DNA of 64,000 nucleotides from positions 1-64,000 of the forward strand of contig NZ_JAAVVE010000008.1 in assembly GCF_018449795.1 (NCBI RefSeq). Reading direction: 5' to 3'. A model generated the notes under the pieces. The model did not search any database, was not told the origin of the DNA, and saw only the letters and a list, made by a program, of their open reading frames with translations. Shown here in pieces: positions 8,815 to 18,004 of the stretch (the first letter of the stretch is position 1; the number at the start of each line of letters is the position of its first letter). Made by a program: the position numbers and the translations under genes. This DNA is from Sphingomonas sp. dw_22 (GTDB lineage: Bacteria > Pseudomonadota > Alphaproteobacteria > Sphingomonadales > Sphingomonadaceae).

Positions 8815-9270
8815 ATGTCCATGAATACCGATATCGCCAAGCTGGACGATCTGATCGTCACCACGATCGACAGCATCCGTGGCTATGAACATTCGGCCGG
8901 CCATGCCCAGGCGGGGCGCTATGCCGATTTCTTCCGCTCGATAGCCGCCGAACGGCGCAACGTCGTCGCGCGCCTCCAGGCCGCCAGCCGCGAACTGGGC
9001 GGCACCCCGGCCGAATATGGATCGACCGCCACACGCCTCCATGGCCGCTGGGAGAAGCTCCGCCGCGCCCTGGACGGCGACGGCGTGGCGCTGGTCAGCG
9101 AAGTCGAACGCGGCGAGGAGCATCTGAAGGAAGCGTTCGAGCGCGCGATGCACGACGACCACCTCTATCCGGATACCCGCGAGTTGATCGCCCAGTGCCA
9201 TGAATCGGTGCTGCACGGCTATGACCGCGCCCATGCGCTCGCACATCAGTTCGAAGCCACCAGGGGCTGA
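8815..9270 (+). CDS. PA2169-family four-helix-bundle protein (DUF2383)
   Basis: This 151-residue all-helical, ferritin-like protein resembles the PA2169/DUF2383 family: a first helix IAKLDDLIVTTIDSIRGYEHSA, charged pairs such as YADFFRSIAAERR, and a long C-terminal helix. The family's function is not established; members often sit among stress-response genes. A GGGAG ribosome-binding site precedes the ATG at 8815, and a second in-frame ATG follows at 8821. The gene ends at a strong hairpin shared with convergent rplS. Confidence 0.75.
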   Translation: MSMNTDIAKLDDLIVTTIDSIRGYEHSAGHAQAGRYADFFRSIAAERRNVVARLQAASRELGGTPAEYGSTATRLHGRWEKLRRALDGDGVALVSEVERGEEHLKEAFERAMHDDHLYPDTRELIAQCHESVLHGYDRAHALAHQFEATRG

Positions 9271-9277
9271 AACGGAA

Positions 9278-9309
9278 AAGGGCGCGGACACCTTCGTGTC
9301 CACGCCCTT
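9278..9309. terminator. Bidirectional terminator between DUF2383 gene and rplS
   Basis: A hairpin with outer arms AAGGGCG / CGCCCTT and inner arms GGACAC / GTGTCC encloses a CTTC loop, with one C/A mismatch between the two helices. A/T residues flank both sides. It lies between two convergent genes and fits a bidirectional terminator. Confidence 0.7.
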
Positions 9310-9327
9310 GTCTCGAAAAGCCGGAGC

Positions 9328-9717
9328 TTATTCGGCGGCGGCCGTCTCGGTCGGGCGCACGTCGCGGCGCTCGGCGATACGGGCCGACTTGCCGGTGCGG
9401 CCGCGCAGATAATAGAGCTTCGCACGACGCACGACGCCGCGGCGGACGACTTCGATCGAATCGATGTTCGGCGAATAGAGCGGGAAGACACGCTCGACGC
9501 CCTCGCCGAACGAGATCTTCCGCACGGTGAAGTTGGAGCCCATGCCCTTGTTCGAACGCGCGATGCACACGCCTTCATAGTTCTGAACGCGGGTGCGCTC
9601 GCCTTCGACGACCTTCACGCCGACCTTCAGCGTGTCGCCCGCGCGGAATTCCGGAATCTTCTTCGCCGCGTTGAACTTGGCGATCTGCTCGGCTTCGAGC
9701 GTCTGGATGACGTTCAT
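9328..9717 (-). CDS. rplS: 50S ribosomal protein L19
   Basis: The 129-residue product contains the L19 core, with [37 protein letters not shown] and [19 protein letters not shown]19 lies at the 30S-50S interface. The gene follows trmD by 1 bp on the same strand, the standard order, and is the last gene of this part of the ribosomal block. A short Ala/Glu-rich tail follows the core. Confidence 0.97.
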   Translation of the reverse strand: MNVIQTLEAEQIAKFNAAKKIPEFRAGDTLKVGVKVVEGERTRVQNYEGVCIARSNKGMGSNFTVRKISFGEGVERVFPLYSPNIDSIEVVRRGVVRRAKLYYLRGRTGKSARIAERRDVRPTETAAAE

Positions 9718-9718
9718 G

Positions 9719-10450
9719 TCATTCGTCCTTGTTTCGTCGCCGCGCGCCAGAGGGAGACTGGGCCCGAGCGCCCTCGTGGCGCTCCCAAAGGTCCGGCCTC
9801 CTTAGCCGTGTATCGGTCTCGGCCATGTGCTTTCGCCAGGCCGCGATCCTCGCATGATCCCCCGATCGCAGCACTTCGGGGATCGTGCGCCCTTCCCATT
9901 CAGCAGGTCGGGTATATTGCGGATATTCGAGAAGCCCCGTTTCGAAGCTCTCGTCCACGCCGCTGGAAGGCGCGCCCATTACTCCGGGAATGAGCCGAAT
10001 GCAAGCGTCGAGCAGCGTCAGCGCCGCCATTTCCCCGCCGGACAGGATATAGTCGCCGATCGAGACCTGCTCGATCGCGCGCGCCTCGAACAGCCGCTCG
10101 TCGATCCCCTCGAACCTGCCGCACAGGATCGTCACGCCCGGCCCGTCGGCAAGCGCCCGCACCCGCTCCTGCGTGAGCGGCGCGCCGCGCGGCGTCATCG
10201 CCAGCATCGGCCGCCCCGGCGCGACGCTGTCGAGCGCGGCGGCGAGCACGTCGGCACGCATCACCATCCCCGCCCCGCCCCCCGCCGGCGTGTCGTCCAC
10301 CGAGCGATGCCTGTCAGTGGCGAAGTCGCGGATCTGCACCGCCTCCAGGCCCCACAGCCCCTCGCGCAGCGCCCGCCCGGCGAGGGAAATGCCGAGCGGC
10401 CCGGGAAACATCTCCGGATAGAGCGTCAATACGGTCGCGGCGAAGGTCAC
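9719..10450 (-). CDS. trmD: tRNA (guanosine(37)-N1)-methyltransferase
   Basis: TrmD uses SAM to methylate G37 next to the anticodon and so prevents +1 frameshifting. The 243-residue product has the SPOUT-knot motifs [12 protein letters not shown] and [14 protein letters not shown] and the C-terminal domain motif [20 protein letters not shown]. The start is a GTG at 10450 whose sequence GTGA overlaps the TGA of the upstream toxin gene vapC. Translation of this normally essential gene is therefore probably coupled to that of a toxin. The usual upstream neighbour rimM is 1.8 kb away. Confidence 0.95.
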   Translation of the reverse strand: MTFAATVLTLYPEMFPGPLGISLAGRALREGLWGLEAVQIRDFATDRHRSVDDTPAGGGAGMVMRADVLAAALDSVAPGRPMLAMTPRGAPLTQERVRALADGPGVTILCGRFEGIDERLFEARAIEQVSIGDYILSGGEMAALTLLDACIRLIPGVMGAPSSGVDESFETGLLEYPQYTRPAEWEGRTIPEVLRSGDHARIAAWRKHMAETDTRLRRPDLWERHEGARAQSPSGARRRNKDE

Positions 10451-10827
10451 AGGGTCCAGTTCTCGATTTTCAGGCCGGGGATGTCTGCGAAGTCGCCCGG
10501 ATTATTCGTTATCAGCGTCATGCCGACTGCAAGGGCATGCGCGGCGATCAACCTGTCGAAACGCGCCCGTTTGAACGGAAGCGTTCCATAGATCCGCGCC
10601 GCCGTCTCATCGAAAGCCAGCACCGGTATATTGGCGACGAATGCCGCCAGATCGGGCGCATCCTGAGCATTCGCTCCGTAACCGACTGCGATCTCGGCAA
10701 GCGAAACGGCAGAGACGAACAGCGTATCAGCTGACTGGTCCGCTACGCGCGCAGACAATGTCGGCGACGCGTTGTTCAACAAGTAGATGCAGATATCGCT
10801 GTCGAGCAGGAACAGGCCGTCAGCCAT
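10447..10827 (-). CDS. vapC: PIN-domain toxin of a VapBC module
   Basis: The 126-residue PIN-domain ribonuclease has the acidic active-site set: Asp9/Asp11 in [12 protein letters not shown], Glu45 in SLAEIAVGY, Asp91 in [11 protein letters not shown] and the TNNPGDF motif near residue 107. VapC toxins cleave initiator tRNA, rRNA or other tRNAs; the target here is unknown. It overlaps vapB by 8 bp upstream and trmD by 4 bp downstream, so antitoxin, toxin and TrmD seem translationally chained. The active site looks intact. Confidence 0.9.
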   Translation of the reverse strand: MADGLFLLDSDICIYLLNNASPTLSARVADQSADTLFVSAVSLAEIAVGYGANAQDAPDLAAFVANIPVLAFDETAARIYGTLPFKRARFDRLIAAHALAVGMTLITNNPGDFADIPGLKIENWTL

Positions 10828-11095
10828 CCCGTTTCAGCCGCTTGCCTTCCCAGTCCAATTCCCGCTCTTCGAAGATGCGATCCTCGGGCTTCAACGGCTT
10901 CAGCCATGGCGCTTTCCCGGCGAAACCGCTGATATCGATCTTCCGCTTCGGTGCCTCTACCGGTTCGACCACATAGCGCCCCTGCTCCTCGCGCACGCGC
11001 ATCTCCATGCCTTCCTTCAGGCCCAGCGCCTTCGGCAGCCGCAACGCCACCGAATTGCCCGACTTGAACACCTTGGCGCGATATTCCTCGCCCAT
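10820..11095 (-). CDS. vapB: Antitoxin of a VapBC module (AbrB/SpoVT type)
   Basis: The 91-residue product has an N-terminal swapped-hairpin AbrB domain (YRAKVFKSGNSVALRLPKAL), the DNA-binding part, and a C-terminal tail that would wrap around VapC. The ATG at 11095 is preceded by GGAGG 6 bp upstream; an earlier in-frame start at 11137 would run through the operator and was rejected. The antitoxin probably autoregulates through the double GTATATAC palindrome just upstream. Confidence 0.88.
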   Translation of the reverse strand: MGEEYRAKVFKSGNSVALRLPKALGLKEGMEMRVREEQGRYVVEPVEAPKRKIDISGFAGKAPWLKPLKPEDRIFEERELDWEGKRLKRDG

Positions 11096-11106
11096 GCCGA
11101 TCCTCC

Positions 11107-11145
11107 GTATATACGCAATGTATATACAGCGCACCACAGGGTCAA
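11107..11145 (-). promoter_or_regulatory. vapBC promoter and autoregulatory operator
   Basis: Two copies of the self-complementary 8-mer GTATATAC (11107-11114 and 11120-11127) are separated by 5 bp. On the minus strand a -35-like TTGACC (11140-11145) and a -10-like TACATT (11117-11122) are 17 bp apart, so the operator covers the -10 and the likely start point. The vapB Shine-Dalgarno follows directly, leaving almost no leader. Operators of this kind are known for VapB/FitA-type antitoxins. Confidence 0.65.
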
Positions 11146-11240
11146 GGAGACAGGACCGGCACGGCCGAAACGGTCATCAAACGATTGCCGAAAATAGCCG
11201 CACTCCCTACGAGAATGCGCAATTGGGGAGAGTATGGACG

Positions 11241-12206
11241 ATGCACATCCGGTCCGCCTTGGCCGCCCTCGCCTTCGCCGCGGCGACGCCCGCCGCCGCA
11301 CAGGTCGCCGCGCCCGCGGAAACGGTGCAGACCGGGGACGTCGATCGCTTCTGGACCGCCTATGACGCAATCCGCGCGGCCCAGGATCCGGCGCAGAAGC
11401 TCGCGCTGGTCCAGAGCATGTACATCGACAAGGGCACGCCGGGCCTCCACGCGCTGATGGCCGCGCGGCGCTACACTGCCCAGCAATATGTCGACGCGAT
11501 CGGCAACTGGCCCAAATTCTGGACCTCGGTGCGCCCGCTCACCGCGCGCGCCCTCCAGGCCGCCGCGCCGCTCTCCCGCGATATCGAGAAGTTCCGCCAG
11601 CTCTATCCGGCACTCAAGCCGGCGAGCATCACCTATGCGGTGGGCGTGCTGCGCACCGGCGGCACCACCACCGGCAACATGGTGCTGATCGGCGCCGAGC
11701 TGGCGCTGGGCGACGAGACGGTGGACGTGTCCGAACTCCCCGAGCCGCTGCGCACCCGGCTCGGCACCTTCTTCAAGAGCCGGCCCTTCGCCAATAACGG
11801 CCAGAACAACGTCCACGAATATGTCCACACCCAGCAGCAGGATTCGGGCGAGCTGCTGGTCGGCCGCATCGCGATGGAGGGCGTGGCCGAGTTCGTCGCC
11901 GAGCAGATCACCGGCCGCCGGCCCGCCCTGCCGCTCTACACCTATGGTCCCGCGCACGAAGCCGAGGTCCGCGACCGTTTCCGCGCCGAGATGGACGGCG
12001 ATGCCTGGGGCAACTGGCTCTACAACAGCGCCGACAATGCCTTCGGCGTCAGCGACATGGGCTATTATGTCGGCTATCGGATCGCCCAGGACTATTTTGC
12101 CCGCGCGGCGGACAAGAAGCGAGCGATCAAGGAAATGATCGAGCTGCCTTATGCCGATGCCGCCGCGGTGAAGGCGTATATCGCCAGGTCCGGCTATCTC
12201 GATTAG
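11241..12206 (+). CDS. Secreted HEXXH-motif protein, predicted zinc peptidase (DUF2268/GldB-like)
   Basis: The 321-residue product has a signal peptide ending ATPAAAQ and a helical body with HEYVHTQQQ (an HEXXH zinc motif), followed about 25 residues later by EGVAEFVAEQ, which could supply the third ligand. This arrangement resembles DUF2268/GldB-related predicted metallopeptidases. Whether it is catalytic, and on what, is unknown. The ATG at 11241 follows GGGGAG. It lies on the strand opposite to the ribosomal genes, convergent with rimM and divergent from vapB, and so splits the ribosomal block. Confidence 0.7.
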   Translation: MHIRSALAALAFAAATPAAAQVAAPAETVQTGDVDRFWTAYDAIRAAQDPAQKLALVQSMYIDKGTPGLHALMAARRYTAQQYVDAIGNWPKFWTSVRPLTARALQAAAPLSRDIEKFRQLYPALKPASITYAVGVLRTGGTTTGNMVLIGAELALGDETVDVSELPEPLRTRLGTFFKSRPFANNGQNNVHEYVHTQQQDSGELLVGRIAMEGVAEFVAEQITGRRPALPLYTYGPAHEAEVRDRFRAEMDGDAWGNWLYNSADNAFGVSDMGYYVGYRIAQDYFARAADKKRAIKEMIELPYADAAAVKAYIARSGYLD

Positions 12207-12215
12207 GCCGAGCGC

Positions 12216-12695
12216 TCAGCGCTCGATAAAGGCTTCGGAGACGATCAACCGCTCCGCGTCCCATTCGGGCACCGCTTCGGGCCGCATCGGCACCATGAAG
12301 CGCCTGGCGTCGGGCCGCTCGATCTCGAGCACGTCCCCTGCACCGTAATTGTCGATCGCGATCACCTTGCCCAGCGCCTCGCCGCCCTCCGAGACGACGG
12401 GCAGGCCGAGCAGGTCGATATGATAATATTCGCCCTCGCCCAGCGGCGGGAGGGCGGAACGCGGGACGGTAAGCTGCGTCCCGCGCAGCGCCTCGGCGGC
12501 GTTGCGATCGGCCACCTCGGCGAAGCGCGCGATCGCCCCGTTCGATCCGGGCCGGATCGACTTGAGCGTCAGCGCGCCGCCGTTGAACGACTGGTGCGCC
12601 CCAAGATCCTCGGCGAAGACCTTGAGGCGGACCTCGCCCGTCACGCCATGCGCGCCGATGACGGCGGCGAGCGTGACGGGCCGATCGCTGGCCAA
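12216..12695 (-). CDS. rimM: Ribosome maturation factor RimM
   Basis: RimM binds S19 and assists assembly of the 30S head. The 159-residue product has the N-terminal RimM barrel (VTLAAVIGAHGVTGEVRLK) and a C-terminal PRC-barrel with YYHIDLLGLPVV. The apparent start is a TTG at 12695, 3 bp after the rpsP stop, since no ATG or GTG precedes the conserved region. It is the last minus-strand gene of the ffh-rpsP-rimM unit before the convergent HEXXH gene. Confidence 0.95.
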   Translation of the reverse strand: MASDRPVTLAAVIGAHGVTGEVRLKVFAEDLGAHQSFNGGALTLKSIRPGSNGAIARFAEVADRNAAEALRGTQLTVPRSALPPLGEGEYYHIDLLGLPVVSEGGEALGKVIAIDNYGAGDVLEIERPDARRFMVPMRPEAVPEWDAERLIVSEAFIER

Positions 12696-12698
12696 GGA

Positions 12699-13220
12699 TC
12701 AGGCCTCGGCCGGCGGGGTCTCTTCGGAAACCGCCTCGGCGACCTGCTCGGCCTCCGGGGTCGGCGCTTCGGTCGCGGCTTCCACCTCGGCGGCGATCAC
12801 CGCTTCGGCTTCCTCGTTGCTGTCGGCGGCCGGAGCCTCGGGCGCCGGCGCGGCAGCGGCCTCGGCGGCGGCTTCCTCGGCAGCCTTCAGCTTCTCGGCA
12901 CGCTCCTCGGCGCGCTCGGTGGCCTTCTCGCCCGGCTTGCCCTTGTTCGGGTTGCTGCGCGCGGCACGCTCCTTGACGCCGGCGGCGTCAAGGAAACGGG
13001 CGACGCGATCGGTCGGTTGGGCACCGACGCTCAGCCAATGCTTGGCGCGGTCGCCGTCGAGCACGATGCGCTTCTCGTCGTCCTTGGCGAGCAGCGGGTT
13101 ATAGGTGCCGATCTTCTCGATGAACTTGCCGTCGCGGGGCGAACGGGCGTCCGCGATCACGATCCGGTAATAGGGGCGCTTCTTGGAACCACCGCGCGAG
13201 AGACGCATCGAAATAGCCAT
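12699..13220 (-). CDS. rpsP: 30S ribosomal protein S16 with long acidic C-terminal tail
   Basis: Residues 1 to about 85 are a normal S16 ([34 protein letters not shown] and the following strand region). From about residue 85 to 173 the protein continues as an Ala/Glu/Pro-rich tail of low complexity, roughly doubling the usual 80-90 residue length. Extended tails are known among alphaproteobacterial S16 proteins, but this one is long. The gene sits between ffh and rimM in the usual order. Confidence 0.95.
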   Translation of the reverse strand: MAISMRLSRGGSKKRPYYRIVIADARSPRDGKFIEKIGTYNPLLAKDDEKRIVLDGDRAKHWLSVGAQPTDRVARFLDAAGVKERAARSNPNKGKPGEKATERAEERAEKLKAAEEAAAEAAAAPAPEAPAADSNEEAEAVIAAEVEAATEAPTPEAEQVAEAVSEETPPAEA

Positions 13221-13263
13221 TAATAGTCCTTCTTGATATTCAGAGTTTATATTCGGGTTTAAC

Positions 13264-14751
13264 TTATTTCTTCTTCAACAAATTCTCGAAGCCCGGCGGC
13301 AGGTTCGCGCCGCCCGGCATGCCGGGCAGGCCGCCGCCCATCTTGCCCATCATCTCGCCCATCTCCGGGCCGCCCAGGGCATTGCCGATGCCGCCCATGC
13401 CGCCGCCGGGGCCGCCCTTGCCGAGCATGCCCAGCATGCCCTTCAGGCCGCCCATCTTCTTCAGCCGCTTCATCGCGGTCTGCATTTCCTGGTGCATCTT
13501 GAGCAGCTTGTTGACGTCCTGCACGGTCGTCCCCGAGCCCTTGGCGACGCGGATCTTGCGCTTGGCGTTGAGCAATTCGGGCTTGGCGCGCTCCTTGGGA
13601 GTCATCGACGTTATCATCGCGTCCATGCGCAGCAGGATCTTCTCGTCCATGCCGCCGCCGGCCATCGCGGCCTGGGCCTTCTTCATGCCCGGGATCATGC
13701 CCGCCAGCGCACCCAGCCCGCCCATGCGGCGCATCTGCTGAAGCTGGCTGCGCAGGTCGTTCATGTCGAACTGGCCCTTGGCGAGCCGGGTCGCCATGCG
13801 CTCCGCGTCTTCCTGCTGGATCGACTCGGCCGCGCGCTCGACCAGCGAGACGACGTCGCCCATGCCCAGGATGCGGCCGGCGACGCGCTTGGGATGGAAC
13901 GGCTCGATCGCATCGAGCTTCTCGCCCATGCCGGCAAACTTGATCGGCTTGCCGGTGACGGCCCGCATCGAAAGCGCCGCGCCGCCGCGGGCATCGCCGT
14001 CCATGCGGGTCAGGATCACGCCAGTCAGCGGCACCTGAGCCGAGAAGCTGGAGGCGACGTTCACCGCGTCCTGGCCGGTGAGCGAATCGACGACGAGCAG
14101 GATCTCGGCCGGCGTGGCGATGTCCGCCACCGCCTTCATCTCGTCCATGAGCTGCTGGTCGACGTGCAGGCGGCCCGCCGTGTCGAGCATCAGCACGTCA
14201 TAGCCCTGGAGCTTCGCCGCCTGGAGCGCGCGCCGGGCAATATCCACCGGCTGCTGGCCCTGGACGATCGGCAGCGTCGCCACCTCGGTCTGGGTGCCGA
14301 GCACCGCGAGCTGCTCCTGCGCGGCCGGGCGATTGACGTCGAGCGACGCCATCAGCACCTTCTTGCCCTGCGTCTTGCTCAGCAGCTTCGCCAGCTTGGC
14401 GGTGGTAGTCGTCTTGCCCGAGCCCTGGAGGCCGACCAGCATGATGACAGCCGGCGGCGTGACCGCGATCTCGAGCTCGGACGTGTCCGAACCGAGCATG
14501 TCGACCAGCGCGTCATGGACGATCTTGACGACCTGCTGGCCCGGCGTGATCGAGCGCAGCACCTGCTGACCGACCGCCTGCTCGGTAATCTTGTCGACGA
14601 AGTCGCGCGCCACCGGAAGCGCGACATCGGCCTCCAGCAGGGCGATCCGCACTTCGCGCATCGCGGTGCGGACATCGGCTTCATTGAGCGCACCGCGCCC
14701 GCGCAGGCGCTCGAAGACGCCGCCAAGCCGTTCGCTCAGACTATCGAACAT
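13264..14751 (-). CDS. ffh: Signal recognition particle GTPase Ffh
   Basis: Ffh binds signal sequences and the 4.5S RNA and, with FtsY, targets nascent inner-membrane proteins. The 495-residue product has the N domain, the G domain with [10 protein letters not shown] and [10 protein letters not shown], and a methionine-rich M domain ending in a Gly/Met-rich tail. The ATG at 14751 agrees with the family start [11 protein letters not shown]. It heads the minus-strand ribosomal unit; its SRP RNA partner is at about 41.5 kb and its receptor ftsY at 18.0 kb, both in this window. Confidence 0.97.
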   Translation of the reverse strand: MFDSLSERLGGVFERLRGRGALNEADVRTAMREVRIALLEADVALPVARDFVDKITEQAVGQQVLRSITPGQQVVKIVHDALVDMLGSDTSELEIAVTPPAVIMLVGLQGSGKTTTTAKLAKLLSKTQGKKVLMASLDVNRPAAQEQLAVLGTQTEVATLPIVQGQQPVDIARRALQAAKLQGYDVLMLDTAGRLHVDQQLMDEMKAVADIATPAEILLVVDSLTGQDAVNVASSFSAQVPLTGVILTRMDGDARGGAALSMRAVTGKPIKFAGMGEKLDAIEPFHPKRVAGRILGMGDVVSLVERAAESIQQEDAERMATRLAKGQFDMNDLRSQLQQMRRMGGLGALAGMIPGMKKAQAAMAGGGMDEKILLRMDAMITSMTPKERAKPELLNAKRKIRVAKGSGTTVQDVNKLLKMHQEMQTAMKRLKKMGGLKGMLGMLGKGGPGGGMGGIGNALGGPEMGEMMGKMGGGLPGMPGGANLPPGFENLLKKK

Positions 14752-14985
14752 GGGTCCGGTTCACTCCAAAATTCATCGCCGATCCGCCAAACGCAAAACA
14801 CGCCGGCGGACGAAACCTCGTCGGCCGGCGTCACCCCTCGGGGTGGCAATGTCTCGCGTTCCACGGGAACGGCAAGTGGCGCCCATAGCGGGACTGGCCC
14901 CGCGATGCAACCATTACGCATTTAACCTGATCTATACTCTCCGCATGTGAGAAACGCCCATCCGCATGGGGAGCCTATCCCGGCA

Positions 14986-16614
14986 ATGTCGCTGGTCCAC
15001 GAAGAAGACATTCACAACAATAGAGAATCGCACCCGAGCATTGTCACGGGTGCGATCAGCGTCGCCGCGATCCTGCTTTTCGTCGGAACGGGCAGCTCGG
15101 TCCTGTCCAAGACCTTGCAGCACTATATGTCGGGCACCGAACCGGCCGACCAGACGCTCGTCATCGCCCTGCTCCTGAACGTCGCGCTGATCCTGTTCGG
15201 CTGGCGCCGCCACCATGCGCTGTCGATGGAGGTCGAGATCCGCGCGGCGGCGGAGGAGCGCGCCCAGCATCTCGCCAGCCGCGATCCCCTCACCGGCTTC
15301 CTCAATCGCCGCAGCCTGGCCGAGGAAGGCGCCGCGATGTTCACCCGCGCCCATCGCCGCCGCAAGGCGATGGCGCTCGTCATGCTCGATCTCGATCATT
15401 TCAAGACGATCAACGACATGCATGGCCATGCCGTGGGCGATGCGCTGCTGCGCGGAGTCGCGACCGAGATCGCCCATGCCATGCCCCCGATCGCGCTCAC
15501 CGCGCGGCTGGGCGGCGACGAATTCTCCTGCGGCTTCCTGTTCGATCCGGCCGAGCCCGGCACGGTGGAGCGCATCGCAGAGCGGCTCGTCAGCCGCATG
15601 GCCCAGCCGTTCGAGGCCGAGGGGCTTCGCCTCCACATCTCCTGCTCGCTCGGCATCGCCCGTTCGGACTTCGACTGCGCCAGCATCGACGCGCTGATGC
15701 GCTCGGCCGACATCGCCATGTACCAGGCGAAGAAGGCGGGCCGGAACCGCTATGCCTGGTTCGACCAGTCGATGGAGCGCGAGCTCCAGACCCGCAACGA
15801 GCTGGAAAGCGGCCTCCGCCTCGCCATTCCGCGCCAGGAGATCGTCCCCTATTTCGAGCAGCAGGTCGACTTGTCGACCGGGCGCCTCCACGGCTTCGAA
15901 GTGCTCGCGCGCTGGGAGCACCCCACCCGCGGCCTGATAAGCCCCGACCTGTTCATCCCGATCGCGGAGGAGACCGGCATGATCGCCGATCTCTCGCTCT
16001 CGATCATGCGCCAGGCGTTCATTGCCGCGCGCGACTGGGATTCCTCGCTCAGCCTGTCGATCAACGTCTCGCCCTGGCAGCTCCGCGACGCCTGGCTGGC
16101 GCAGAAGATCATCAAGGTGCTCACCGAGACCGGCTTCCCCGCGAACCGGCTGGAGGTAGAGATCACCGAAAGCGCGCTGTTCGACAATCTGGCGCTCGCC
16201 CAGTCGATCGTCGGCAGCCTCAAGAACCAGGGCATCCATCTCGCGCTCGACGATTTCGGCACCGGCTATTCGTCGCTGGCGCATCTGCGCGCGCTGCCCT
16301 TCGATCGCATCAAGATCGACAAGAGCTTCGTGATGTCGCTGAACGAAAGCGCCGATTCGGCCGCGATCGTCAATGCGATCATCAGCCTGGGCGAGAGCCT
16401 GAACCTGCCGATCACCGCCGAGGGCGTCGAGGATGCGGGGATCGAGGAGCGGCTGCGCGTGCTCGGCTGCGCCAAGGCGCAGGGCTGGCATTATGGCCGC
16501 CCGCTCTCGGTCGCCAGCGTGCGCCGCCTGCTCGCCGAGCGCCGCCTGCTCCAGCATGTCCCCGCGCCTCCGGAACCCGCCGAAGTCACCGCCGGCCAGC
16601 GCCGCGCCGGCTGA
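14986..16614 (+). CDS. Membrane GGDEF-EAL protein (diguanylate cyclase/phosphodiesterase)
   Basis: The 542-residue product has two predicted membrane segments in its first 85 residues, a GGDEF domain with an intact GGDEF motif at residues 176-180, and an EAL domain with EVLAR at residue 305, NVSPWQ, EITES, DDFGTGYSS and AEGVE. All catalytic signatures appear present, so it could make or degrade cyclic di-GMP; which activity prevails cannot be read from sequence. The ATG at 14986 is preceded by GGGGAG; an in-frame GTG at 14947 would add 13 residues. It is divergent from ffh. Confidence 0.9.
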   Translation: MSLVHEEDIHNNRESHPSIVTGAISVAAILLFVGTGSSVLSKTLQHYMSGTEPADQTLVIALLLNVALILFGWRRHHALSMEVEIRAAAEERAQHLASRDPLTGFLNRRSLAEEGAAMFTRAHRRRKAMALVMLDLDHFKTINDMHGHAVGDALLRGVATEIAHAMPPIALTARLGGDEFSCGFLFDPAEPGTVERIAERLVSRMAQPFEAEGLRLHISCSLGIARSDFDCASIDALMRSADIAMYQAKKAGRNRYAWFDQSMERELQTRNELESGLRLAIPRQEIVPYFEQQVDLSTGRLHGFEVLARWEHPTRGLISPDLFIPIAEETGMIADLSLSIMRQAFIAARDWDSSLSLSINVSPWQLRDAWLAQKIIKVLTETGFPANRLEVEITESALFDNLALAQSIVGSLKNQGIHLALDDFGTGYSSLAHLRALPFDRIKIDKSFVMSLNESADSAAIVNAIISLGESLNLPITAEGVEDAGIEERLRVLGCAKAQGWHYGRPLSVASVRRLLAERRLLQHVPAPPEPAEVTAGQRRAG

Positions 16615-16636
16615 GCGGCCCTTTTCCCCTATAATC

Positions 16637-16717
16637 GTCATCCCGGCGAAGGCCGGGATCCAGAGTTTCCCTGCCGCGTCGCTTGTGGCTCTGTATCCCG
16701 GCCTTTGCCGGGATGAC
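16637..16717. repeat. 81-bp nested-palindrome repeat, family A copy 1
   Basis: The element begins GTCATCCCGGCGAAGG and ends with the near-complement CCTTTGCCGGGATGAC. Each end is itself a small palindrome (CCCGGC..GCCGGG), so the unit can fold as one long hairpin or two short ones. The same 81-bp structure recurs at 24713-24793. It occupies most of the gap between the GGDEF-EAL gene and mtaB. Confidence 0.8.
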
Positions 16718-16780
16718 GGCTGGGAGGTTCCCTCGGCGCGCGTGGACTTCCGGCGCCGGCAACCCTAGATCGCTCGCCAG

Positions 16781-18004
16781 ATGCCGATCCCTGCGCCGCA
16801 TGTCGTCAACCTGGGCTGCCGCCTGAACCTCGCCGAGGGGGAGTCGATCCGTGCCCTGCTGGCGGGCCGCGACACGATCGTGGTGAACAGTTGCGCGGTC
16901 ACCAACGAGGCGGTCAAGCAGACCCGCCAGGCAATCCGCCGCGCCCGCCGCGACCGGCCCGATGCCGAGCTGGTCGTCACCGGTTGCGCCGCGCAGATCG
17001 ACGCGCAAGCCTTCGCCGCGATGCCCGAGGTCGATCGCGTGATCGGCAATGCCGAAAAGCTGCTTCCCGCCGCCTGGGCCTCGTCCGCCGAGGTACAGGT
17101 GCAGGACATCATGGCCGTGCGCGAGACCGCGCCGCATCTTGCCGCCAGCTTCTCCACCCATGCCCGCGCCTTCGTCGAGGTCCAGAACGGCTGCGACCAT
17201 CGCTGCACCTTCTGCGCGATCCCGTTCGGGCGCGGCAACAGCCGCTCGGTGCCCGCCGGCGCGGTGATCGACCGCATCGCCGCGCTCGCCGAGCATCATG
17301 CCGAGATCGTCCTGACCGGCGTGGACCTTACCAGCTACGGCCCCGATCTCCCGGGCGCGCCGTCGCTAGGCCGGCTCGTCGAACGCATCCTGACCCATGT
17401 CCCGCGCCTCCAGCGCCTGCGCCTCTCCTCGCTCGACGGCATCGAGGTGGACGACCGCCTCTTCGCGCTGCTCACCCAGGAAGAGCGGATCATGCCGCAC
17501 GTCCATCTCTCGCTCCAGGCGGGCGACGACATGGTCCTCAAGCGGATGAAGCGCCGCCACAGCCGCGCGCAATCGGTCGCGCTCGCCCGGCGCCTCCACG
17601 CCGCCCGGCCGGACATCGCGATCGGCGCCGACCTGATCGCCGGCTTCCCGACGGAGACCGAGGCGATGTTCGAGAACAGCCGCGCGCTGATCGCCGATTG
17701 CGGCATCGTCCACGCACATATCTTCCCCTATAGCCCGCGCGCCGGCACCCCCGCCACGCGCATGCCCCAGATCGAGCCCGAGGTCGTGAAGGCCCGCGCG
17801 GCCCGCCTCAGGGAAACCGCGGCGGAACAGCGCGGACGCTGGCTGCAAAGCCTGATAGGCACCACCCAACAAGTGCTGGTAGAGCGCCCCGGAGACCGCG
17901 GCCATGCCGGCAATTTCGCCGAGGTGCGCCTCGCGCCAACCCAAGTCGGAGAGATCGTGACTGTGAAAATCGAAGCGGTTCGGGATGGAAAGCTGATCGC
18001 ATGA
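16781..18004 (+). CDS. mtaB: tRNA t6A37 methylthiotransferase MtaB
   Basis: This radical-SAM enzyme adds a methylthio group to N6-threonylcarbamoyl-A37 of ANN-decoding tRNAs. The 407-residue product has the N-terminal MTTase domain with its cluster cysteines (NLGCRLN, VNSCAVTNEA, TGCAAQ), the radical-SAM motif CDHRCTFC (Cys138, 142, 145) and a C-terminal TRAM-like region. The length and NLGCRLN motif favour MtaB over MiaB or RimO. Its TGA overlaps the ftsY ATG (ATGA). Confidence 0.9.
   Translation: MPIPAPHVVNLGCRLNLAEGESIRALLAGRDTIVVNSCAVTNEAVKQTRQAIRRARRDRPDAELVVTGCAAQIDAQAFAAMPEVDRVIGNAEKLLPAAWASSAEVQVQDIMAVRETAPHLAASFSTHARAFVEVQNGCDHRCTFCAIPFGRGNSRSVPAGAVIDRIAALAEHHAEIVLTGVDLTSYGPDLPGAPSLGRLVERILTHVPRLQRLRLSSLDGIEVDDRLFALLTQEERIMPHVHLSLQAGDDMVLKRMKRRHSRAQSVALARRLHAARPDIAIGADLIAGFPTETEAMFENSRALIADCGIVHAHIFPYSPRAGTPATRMPQIEPEVVKARAARLRETAAEQRGRWLQSLIGTTQQVLVERPGDRGHAGNFAEVRLAPTQVGEIVTVKIEAVRDGKLIA

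Noticed and set aside
13492..14925. Plus-strand open frame opposite ffh
   Set aside because: Antisense shadow; Ffh motifs are complete on the minus strand.
14932..16641. Minus-strand open frame opposite the GGDEF-EAL gene
   Set aside because: Antisense shadow without motifs; GGDEF and EAL motifs are on the plus strand.
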